A stretch of 64,000 nucleotides of DNA from Anaerolineales bacterium. Its GTDB lineage: Bacteria > Chloroflexota > Anaerolineae > 4572-78 > J111. The stretch lies in contig JABTUW010000002.1 of the NCBI GenBank assembly GCA_015075185.1, forward strand, positions 868,001 through 932,000, in the 5' to 3' direction. Numbering within the stretch: the first letter of the stretch is position 1; each line of letters begins with the position of its first letter. Positions 58,049 through 64,000 of the stretch are shown piece after piece. Both the position numbers and the translations under genes were made by a program. The notes beneath the pieces were generated by a model. It ran no database searches. It was not told the origin of the DNA and saw only the letters and a list, made by a program, of their open reading frames with translations.

Positions 58049-61000
58049 ATGAAATTTGTAAAAAAACTGTTGACCTTGATCCTACTCCTGGCCGCCCTGC
58101 CTGTTTTCGTAGTTCAGGCTGAAGGCGGCATCGCGGTTCAGCCCTACTGGATCTTCCCCACCGATGCTCCCGTGACCCACATCCAAACCGGCGATATCAA
58201 CGGCGACGGCGTACCGGAGGTGGTCATGACGACCGCCGACGGGTGGCTCTACGTTTTGGAGAATGACAGCCGCGTGGCCTGGCGCTATAAACTGGGGACG
58301 GTCGCGAATGATCTGATGGTCGGTGATATGGATGGCGACCAGCAGACGGCCGAGATTTTTGTGGCCGGACGGAGCCAGAATGTCCTGCTTAGCAACACTC
58401 AGAGACCTGTCTGGTCTCTTAACCTTACTCAGAGCATGATCTCCTCTTCGGCGGCCTCTGCCGCTGACTTGGACGGAGATGGACGACAGGAGATATTGCT
58501 AGGGCACAGCTACTTTCTAGCAGCTCTGGATAGTGAAACAGGCATCTCACGATATGTGGGGCCCCAAAATTGGCAGTCAGTCCTGGACATCTGGGTCGGG
58601 GAGGTGGAGGGCGATAGCCGGCCGGAGGTTGTGCCCAGCATTGCTGAGTATAATCAGGTCTATGTTTTGGACAAAAACTTAAAGATCGTCTGGCAGCGAT
58701 CCTTCGAGAGCGTGGGCCTGGTGCAGGGGGGTGATGTAGATGGGGATGGCCAGGCCGAGATCGCGGTCCTCGACGCCTCTTGGGATCTGTTCTTGCTAGA
58801 GAGCGATGGGAAACAAGTATGGCATAATCAAAACCTGACAGGTCTACCAGACCTGTCAGGTTTGGCTCCACCAACGTCCGGGCAAATGATTGTGCACGAC
58901 CTGGAGGGTGATGGCCGGATGGAAATCATTGTGCTGACCCCGGGGCCGGCGGCTGTTCACGTCTTCAAAGGAGATGGCAGTCTACTCTGGCAACATCTGC
59001 TAGGGCCGAAACCCAATCAAGACATGCCCGGCCAGACTTCCAAAATCTCGAAAATTTCGGACGTCTTGGGCACGGCCACGCTCACCGCCGCTGATATGAA
59101 CGGCGATGGCCAGGCTGAAGTGGTGGCGAAGGTAGCCGGACAGGGACAAGTCTATCTATTAGATGCCGCCGGACGACGCCTGGCCACTTATTTGGTCCAA
59201 GGATCCACGGGCACGCTCGGCTACGCCGACCTGAACGGCGATGGGCAGGGCGAGATCATGATCGGGACGGAGACCGGTCTCCAGGTTTTCGGCGCTTCAG
59301 CGCAAGTCCAACAGCGGGAACTGGGGCGGTGGTTGCCATTTCTGGGCGGGGTAAATGCGCTTGACCTAGTTGACCTGGATGGCGACGGCCGGCTTGAAGT
59401 GCTAGCCGGCTCCCAAGAAGGCCAGGTCTATGCCCTGACCGCTGAGGGCCAGATCTTGTGGAAGGTGGACCTCAAAACTATGCCGGGTCTGGGCCGATGG
59501 GTGATCCCCACGGTGCTGGCCCTGAGCGTCGGCGACGTGGACGGCGACGGCCAACCGGAAGTCGCTGTGGCCGGTAGTAGTCAGATTTATCTAATGAACA
59601 GCCATGGGCCGCGCTGGGCCGTTCCGGTCAGAGAGCAGTTCACTACCATAGTGGCCATTTATGACCTGGAAGGTGATGGCCAGGCTGAAATCATTACTGG
59701 GGGCAATTTGAACTCAGGTGGGGGTATCGTCGGACGGCTGGATGGTGCCGGCAAGCTGGTCTGGCAGCGGGAGTTGGCCGAACCGGTTAGGACTGTGGGC
59801 AGTGACAGGGGGCAAATCCTGATCGGGACCGGCAATGGGCGCGTTTACCGGTTGACCGCCGCCGGAGCGCCAGCCGGGGAGTACGAATTGGGGGCCAAGG
59901 TGCTCAGCTTCGGGGCGGGGCAGGCGATCACGGAGGACGGACAAGTTTACCGGCTGGACGACAGCGGGTCCACTCTGGTGGGCGATCTGGGTGCGGCTCC
60001 CCGGCTGGCCCGGTTGAGCGCGGGTGCAACGGCCATGCTCACCAGGGAAGGAGAAGTTAGCCTGACAGCCGGTGACGGGTCGCGTTGGCAAGAGACCGTG
60101 GCCGAGCGGGCGCTCAGTCTCGCCGCAGGTGACATAAATGGCGATGGTCAGGTGGCGGTCGCTGTCGGTACTAACGACGGGCAAGTCCATCTCTTCGGTT
60201 CGGCTGTTAATCAGCCACCTCTGCTCACCAACCCCGACCTGACCGAAACCCGCAATGGTTATACCTACAGCATAGAGGTGAACGACCCTGACGAAGATAT
60301 AGTAATTGTGACCCTGGAAATCTGGGATCCGTCGGCTGGTCTCTGGCTCACGCAAGCCACGCAGAGGGTGGAACAGGGCCAGGGACGATTGAATTTGAAC
60401 GTATCCGACCCCTTCGACACCTGGGACTCCGGCCAGGAAAGCCGCTTTCGTTTTGGCTACGATGATGGGTATAACCAGGGTCTCCTGGCCGAAGTTCCCG
60501 GCCCCTTTTCCATTCCGACCCTGCCCTGGTATCTCTATTATGGCCAATGGGCCGGCCTCGGGGCGCTGGCGCTGCTGGTTCCGGCACTGGGCTGGGCGCT
60601 GTACCGCCGCCAGCAGGTTTATCACCGCTCCCCTATTGGTCGGGCTGAAAGCCTGCTCAGGCAATTGCGTTCCCATCCCGATGAAGCCCTGCCTCGTTTG
60701 TACGACTTGGCTCGTGATGAGCCGGCCCTGCTGGCCTATTTACCTGGCCTGGCCCGCGATGTGGGCGAGTCGCTCATCGCTGATGTGAGCGAAGGCTTCA
60801 ACCTGATCCTAACCCGACCAGAAGTGGTGGGCGAAGGGCTGCGGGCGGCGGTGAGAGGAGGAGGCGAAGTGGGCAGCAGGGAGAATGAACTTGAGGGTTC
60901 AATCGAAAATCCACGCCTATCAGACAGACAATCCAAAATCCAAAAGCTGTATGGCTTATGCCTGGAGGCGCTGGAAGCCAACACGGTCAGCCGCATTGTC

Positions 61001-62797
61001 GCCTTGCGGCCTCGCCTGGAAGGTTTTCAGGAGACGACCCTTGAAGCTAGTCTCCCCTCTCCCATCCCCGGTCAGGAAGACTCAATCATGGCTGAATTGG
61101 GCCTGGTGGCCCAAATCCTGCACAACTACGAGCGAGTTGAGACGGTGGAGGACAAAGTCGCTTATCTGGCCCAGGCCCTCGAAACCCTGGGCCGCCTGGA
61201 CCGTGAGTTTCAAATCACCCTGGCGCAGCCAGAACGGAACATCTTCACCCGGATTGCCCTCAACTGGCTGGGAGTGACCACCAACGCCCTGGAGGATGTC
61301 CAGGGCCGCGCCCAAATTGAGGTGTCGCTCAAAACGCGGCGGATATTCACCCGGGAGCAGACGACCCTGGCCATGGAACTGACCAATACTGGCCGCAGCC
61401 CCGCTTCCAACCTAACCGTCACCCTGATGCCGGATCAGGTTTATGCGGTGGGTAACGGCGCGGCTTGCCTTGAACTGCTCCCGGCGGGCCGCTCGGCGGT
61501 GGTAGAACTGCCTGTTTCGGCGGCGGCCTCGCTGGAGCAGTTCCGGGCCGAGTTCATCATCACCTTCGATGACCGCGAGCGGGGCGGCAAGAGCGTCGCC
61601 TTTGCCGATGTCGTCCGCTTGCTCAAGCCGGCCGAATTCCGGCCCGTCCCTAACCCTTACGCTCCCGGCACCCCGCTGCGTCCTGGCTCAACCCTCTTCT
61701 TTGGCCGGGATGATCTCTTCCAATTCATGGCGGAGAATCTGGGTGGAGCGACCCGCCAGAACATCTTGGTACTCATCGGCCAGCGGCGCATGGGCAAGAC
61801 TTCCTTCTTGCAGCAGCTTTCGGTCCGGTTGGGTCAAACTTACCTGCCGGTCTACCTCGACGGCCAATCGCTGGGGATTGACCCCGGCATGGCCAATTTC
61901 TTCTATGATCTCAGCCTGGCCATTGCCGACGCTCTGGCCGATCAGGGTTGTGCCATCGCGGAGCCGGTCCTGGCTGAGTTTCAGGAGCGGCCCAGCGGCG
62001 TTTTCGAACGCATTTTTCTACCGGCTGTTTTTGAAGCCATTGGCTCCCGGCGCTTGCTGCTGTTGTTTGACGAGTTTGAAGAGTTGGAAATGCGGGTGGC
62101 GTCGGGTAAGCTGGAAGCAACCATCTTTCCCTTTTTCCGCCACCTGATGCAGCACGCCGAAAAGGTGGGCTTTGTCTTTGTCGGTACGCACCGGCTGGAG
62201 GAGTTGACCACCGACTACTGGTCCATTCTATTCAATATCGCCCTCTACAAACGCGTTACCTTCCTCGGCGAAGCCGCCGCCAAAGCGCTCATTGTCGAGC
62301 CGGTAGCTCAATCCGGTTTGCTCTACGACGACCTGGCCCTGGATAAGATCATCCGGGTTACGGCCGGTCATCCCTACTTTCTGCAGCTCATCTGCCACGC
62401 CCTGGTCAACCGGGCCAACCGCGAGGCGCGCAACTATCTGACCATTCGAGATGTCAATGATACCCTGCTGGAGTTGGTAGAGTTGGGCGAGGCTCACTTT
62501 GCGTTTCTATGGGAGCAGTCCTCCCCGACGGAGCAATTGATCCTGGCCGCGTTAATGCGCCTGCTGGCCAGAACACCTACCGTGACCACGACGCAAATCG
62601 CGGAATTGCTGGCCGAGCGGGGCAGGTCTCTGGAGTTACAGGTCGTCCGCGATGCCTTGCGCCGCTTAACTGAGCGCGACGTTGTCCGTGAGTTGGGCGA
62701 GTCGCCGCCCCACTACGAGTACAAGGTAGACCTGGTGCGGTTGTGGGTGGAACGCTACAAAGCATTGGGGCGGGTGATTGAAGAGCTTTCATCATAG
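58049..62797 (+). CDS. FG-GAP/VCBS propeller - membrane helix - STAND/AAA ATPase fusion
   Basis: 1582-aa single-pass protein. After a signal peptide (1-26) the outer part (about 35-735) has many FG-GAP/VCBS repeats with Ca2+-binding loops such as 'GDINGDGVPEVVM', 'DMDGDQQ', 'DLDGDGRQEI', 'DVDGDGQAEI', 'DMNGDGQAEV', 'DLNGDGQGEI', 'DLDGDGRLEV' and 'DVDGDGQPEV', which fold into integrin-alpha-like propellers. A Fn3/cadherin-like piece (about 735-820) precedes one membrane helix (about 835-857). Inside the cell are a helical segment, a beta-sandwich (about 1085-1190) and an ATPase (about 1200-1500: 'FFGRDDLFQFM', Walker A 'GQRRMGKTS' 1244-1252, Walker B 'LLLLFDEFEEL', D1341) followed by a winged-helix-like tail. 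The start has RBS AAAGGAAC. It looks like a transmembrane receptor coupled to an ATP switch. Two in-frame repeats are noted separately. Confidence 0.85.
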   Translation: MKFVKKLLTLILLLAALPVFVVQAEGGIAVQPYWIFPTDAPVTHIQTGDINGDGVPEVVMTTADGWLYVLENDSRVAWRYKLGTVANDLMVGDMDGDQQTAEIFVAGRSQNVLLSNTQRPVWSLNLTQSMISSSAASAADLDGDGRQEILLGHSYFLAALDSETGISRYVGPQNWQSVLDIWVGEVEGDSRPEVVPSIAEYNQVYVLDKNLKIVWQRSFESVGLVQGGDVDGDGQAEIAVLDASWDLFLLESDGKQVWHNQNLTGLPDLSGLAPPTSGQMIVHDLEGDGRMEIIVLTPGPAAVHVFKGDGSLLWQHLLGPKPNQDMPGQTSKISKISDVLGTATLTAADMNGDGQAEVVAKVAGQGQVYLLDAAGRRLATYLVQGSTGTLGYADLNGDGQGEIMIGTETGLQVFGASAQVQQRELGRWLPFLGGVNALDLVDLDGDGRLEVLAGSQEGQVYALTAEGQILWKVDLKTMPGLGRWVIPTVLALSVGDVDGDGQPEVAVAGSSQIYLMNSHGPRWAVPVREQFTTIVAIYDLEGDGQAEIITGGNLNSGGGIVGRLDGAGKLVWQRELAEPVRTVGSDRGQILIGTGNGRVYRLTAAGAPAGEYELGAKVLSFGAGQAITEDGQVYRLDDSGSTLVGDLGAAPRLARLSAGATAMLTREGEVSLTAGDGSRWQETVAERALSLAAGDINGDGQVAVAVGTNDGQVHLFGSAVNQPPLLTNPDLTETRNGYTYSIEVNDPDEDIVIVTLEIWDPSAGLWLTQATQRVEQGQGRLNLNVSDPFDTWDSGQESRFRFGYDDGYNQGLLAEVPGPFSIPTLPWYLYYGQWAGLGALALLVPALGWALYRRQQVYHRSPIGRAESLLRQLRSHPDEALPRLYDLARDEPALLAYLPGLARDVGESLIADVSEGFNLILTRPEVVGEGLRAAVRGGGEVGSRENELEGSIENPRLSDRQSKIQKLYGLCLEALEANTVSRIVALRPRLEGFQETTLEASLPSPIPGQEDSIMAELGLVAQILHNYERVETVEDKVAYLAQALETLGRLDREFQITLAQPERNIFTRIALNWLGVTTNALEDVQGRAQIEVSLKTRRIFTREQTTLAMELTNTGRSPASNLTVTLMPDQVYAVGNGAACLELLPAGRSAVVELPVSAAASLEQFRAEFIITFDDRERGGKSVAFADVVRLLKPAEFRPVPNPYAPGTPLRPGSTLFFGRDDLFQFMAENLGGATRQNILVLIGQRRMGKTSFLQQLSVRLGQTYLPVYLDGQSLGIDPGMANFFYDLSLAIADALADQGCAIAEPVLAEFQERPSGVFERIFLPAVFEAIGSRRLLLLFDEFEELEMRVASGKLEATIFPFFRHLMQHAEKVGFVFVGTHRLEELTTDYWSILFNIALYKRVTFLGEAAAKALIVEPVAQSGLLYDDLALDKIIRVTAGHPYFLQLICHALVNRANREARNYLTIRDVNDTLLELVELGEAHFAFLWEQSSPTEQLILAALMRLLARTPTVTTTQIAELLAERGRSLELQVVRDALRRLTERDVVRELGESPPHYEYKVDLVRLWVERYKALGRVIEELSS
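58831..58863 (+). repeat. In-frame 33-bp palindrome inside the propeller gene
   Basis: AAACCTGACAGGTCT (58831-58845), ACC, AGACCTGTCAGGTTT (58849-58863). It encodes part of 'NLTGLPDLSGLA' between two propeller blades. Same 15+3+15 design and the same AGACCT...AGGTTT arm frame as 56835-56867. Confidence 0.9.
60850..60950 (+). repeat. Intergenic-type repeat sequence translated in frame in the propeller-ATPase gene
   Basis: This stretch encodes 'VRGGGEVGSRENEL' and the following low-complexity linker. It contains CAATCCAAAATCCAAAA (60929-60945), an exact inverted copy of the 17-nt word at 50800-50816 in an intergenic region, indicating that a dispersed repeat was taken into the cytoplasmic linker without breaking the frame. 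Confidence 0.6.
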
Positions 62798-62826
62798 GAG
62801 CGACAGGCGCTCATTTCACTCAAAAG

Positions 62827-62840
62827 ACGACTGAAGTCGT
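62827..62840. repeat. Short palindrome upstream of the third ATPase gene
   Basis: ACGACT-GA-AGTCGT at 62827-62840, a small perfect palindrome between the propeller-ATPase gene and the next start; it might be an operator or a dispersed palindrome. Confidence 0.4.
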
Positions 62841-62861
62841 TACTCCACGGAGGCGATAACC

Positions 62862-64000
62862 ATGTCTATAGAAAACCCCTACTTTCATCGTGGCCCCATT
62901 CGTAAACCAGAGCATTTCTTTGGCCGGACGCAGGAAGTGACCAATACCCTCAGCCTGCTCAAAAACAACCAGAGTGTCTCGATCGTCGGGCCGCGGCGAA
63001 TCGGCAAGACATCCTTGCTGTTGCACCTGTCCCACGCGGCGGTGATGAGCCAGCATGGTTTATCGCCCACGGAACACCTCTTTATCTTTATTGACTGCGA
63101 AGGGCTAAGCCATCTGGATCAGGCCGGTTTTTACCGGGTTATCCTGGAAGAGACCGAAGACCAACTCCTTGATCGGGGTCTGGCCGTCGAAATCGAGATC
63201 CCGGAGACGCCGACCTACCGTCAATTCGAGCGTGCCCTGCGCCAGCTCAATCGCCAGGGGTTGAGGTTGATCTACCTCCTGGACGAGTTCGAGTTAATGA
63301 GCGAGAACCAAAACCTGGATGCCGACTTTTTCTCCGGCCTGCGCGGTTTGACCGCTCGCCACGATGTCTGCTATGTTACCGCCTCGCAGGCCCATCTGTT
63401 GGAATTATCCTATGCCGAAGGGGTATTAGGCTCACCTTTTTTTAACATCTTTGCCGTCCAACACCTGGGCCTTTTCAGTCAAGAGGAGGCCCGCCAGCTT
63501 ATTCACCAGCCAGCGCAGGCCGCTGGGGTTCCTTTTTCCGACGGGCTGAGCGAATTCATTCTGGAGTTGGCCGGGCCGCAGCCGATGTTTCTCAATATTG
63601 CTTGTTTTCATACCTTTGCTGCGCTGACCCCCTCCCCAACCCTCCCCCTTCCAGGGGGAGGGGGTTTAATCCCCTCCCCAACCCTTTCCCTGGAGGAGAG
63701 AGAGTTGGAAGAGGTGCGGCGCAAGGTTGCGGGAGAACTGGAAGGTCATTTTCGTTACTATTGGAGTAAGCTGGACGAGGGTGAGAGGCGGGTGCTCGCT
63801 GCTCTGCCCGGCCTTGCCCCGGTTAAGAACGAGACAACCCAGGTGCTCATTCACCGGCTGGAGCAGCAGGCCCTGCTCGTCCGAGATGAGCGTGGATATT
63901 GTTACCCTTCCACAGCACTGGCCGATTTTGTCCGCCGCCAGGCCGCTGAGCCGGGCACGGCCGGTCCCGCTGCCGGTTTGGAGAGTACCCTGGTGGGACG
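62862..64000 (+). CDS. STAND/AAA-like P-loop ATPase, paralogue of the 56054 gene (3' end outside window)
   Basis: Open from the ATG at 62862 (RBS GGAGGCG) to the window edge, 379 codons with no stop. It begins 'NPYFHRGPIRKPEHFFGRTQE', with Walker A 'GPRRIGKTS', Walker B 'LIYLLDEFELM', 'TASQAHLLELSYA' and 'SPFFNIFAVQHLG', paralleling the 446-aa protein block for block. The lid contains a translated GC-rich repeat ('TPSPTLPLPGGGG') encoded by 63627-63697. The C-terminal domain is cut off, but by homology should be a winged helix or another effector. It is 64 nt behind the propeller-ATPase gene on the same strand. Confidence 0.85.
   Translation, partial: MSIENPYFHRGPIRKPEHFFGRTQEVTNTLSLLKNNQSVSIVGPRRIGKTSLLLHLSHAAVMSQHGLSPTEHLFIFIDCEGLSHLDQAGFYRVILEETEDQLLDRGLAVEIEIPETPTYRQFERALRQLNRQGLRLIYLLDEFELMSENQNLDADFFSGLRGLTARHDVCYVTASQAHLLELSYAEGVLGSPFFNIFAVQHLGLFSQEEARQLIHQPAQAAGVPFSDGLSEFILELAGPQPMFLNIACFHTFAALTPSPTLPLPGGGGLIPSPTLSLEERELEEVRRKVAGELEGHFRYYWSKLDEGERRVLAALPGLAPVKNETTQVLIHRLEQQALLVRDERGYCYPSTALADFVRRQAAEPGTAGPAAGLESTLVG
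63627..63697 (+). repeat. GC-rich inverted repeat translated in frame in the third ATPase gene
   Basis: Two CCCCTCCCCAACCCT copies (63630 and 63671) flank CCCCCTTCCAGGGGGAGGG. The region encodes Pro/Leu/Gly-rich sequence with no counterpart in the 446-aa paralogue. A similar C-rich/G-rich inverted repeat lies between genes at 39010-39070. Confidence 0.7.

Noticed and set aside
59714..60676. 320-codon minus-strand frame opposite the propeller gene
   Set aside because: Antisense to FG-GAP repeats, which fix the true frame by their Asp/Gly motifs.

Overview
The window reads as a stretch of chromosome from a free-living bacterium, most likely a member of the Chloroflexota (Anaerolineae/Ardenticatenia-like). 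This is an inference from the mix seen here: Thr/Pro-rich linkers joining SH3b, Ig-like and LysM modules to membrane anchors, lipoproteins with NBR1-type Ig domains, a HerA/NurA pair, very large hybrid kinases and many small dispersed palindromes. No rRNA is present and no taxonomic marker settles the point. Genes are dense and of ordinary bacterial layout. There is one tRNA (Glu), one intact insertion sequence and no CRISPR array.

Region by region: 0-5.8 kb holds cardiolipin synthase, a small unknown protein, MscL and two co-directional repeat proteins (a membrane-anchored array of five helix-hairpin-helix-like modules, then an Ig-repeat/LysM protein). At 5.8-15.2 kb there is a class 3 lipase (-), then a tight + strand run of P2-type Ca2+ ATPase, rhomboid protease, glycosyltransferase 2 and a VTT/DedA protein, a GH99-like enzyme with three SH3b domains, and an internally duplicated membrane protein. 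At 15.2-19.8 kb are thiol peroxidase, the zwf-pgl pair of the oxidative pentose phosphate pathway and a GCS2-type carboxylate-amine ligase. At 19.8-23.8 kb lie a 640-bp non-coding stretch with several hairpins, a PKD-domain membrane protein, a zinc-ribbon membrane protein, tRNA-Glu and a small unknown gene.

23.9-30.4 kb (-) is a bacterial microcompartment (BMC) locus: signal peptidase I, RpiB, DeoC, a CxxC zinc-finger protein, three BMC pentamer (EutN/CcmL) paralogues, an unknown 180-aa protein, a receiver-ParA/TadZ-like protein and a class II aldolase. No shell hexamer gene is present. DeoC, the class II aldolase and RpiB carry terminal extensions that look like cargo-targeting peptides, so the cargo is probably deoxyribose/ribose-phosphate or fuculose-phosphate-type chemistry.

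30.5-38 kb contains HerA, MscS, a LamG-like lectin-fold protein, a pentapeptide-repeat protein, a stand-alone HAS-barrel-like protein overlapping a NurA-family nuclease gene, and a calcineurin-like phosphoesterase. This looks like a DNA-end-processing module. 38-44 kb has a double GNAT protein, an SdrD-B/NBR1 lipoprotein, a PfkB kinase and a secreted three-repeat protein. 44-50.8 kb (-) is a signalling operon: PstS-like lipoprotein, a 1524-aa hybrid kinase and a receiver-kinase. 51-55.8 kb has a lipoprotein thioredoxin, an IS4-superfamily element (52369-53774, 17-bp inverted repeats, 7-bp target duplication GTTTCAT) and an OmpR-type two-component pair just behind it.

56-64 kb is the most unusual part. 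Two paralogous P-loop (STAND/AAA-like) ATPases, the first ending in an OmpR-type winged helix, flank a secreted four-repeat peptide and a 1582-aa protein that fuses an extracellular FG-GAP/VCBS propeller, one membrane helix and a cytoplasmic ATPase of the same family. Two of these genes carry perfect 33-bp palindromes inserted in frame, and other dispersed repeats also sit in frame in coding sequence. I regard this locus and the hexamer-less BMC locus as the best candidates for undescribed biology.
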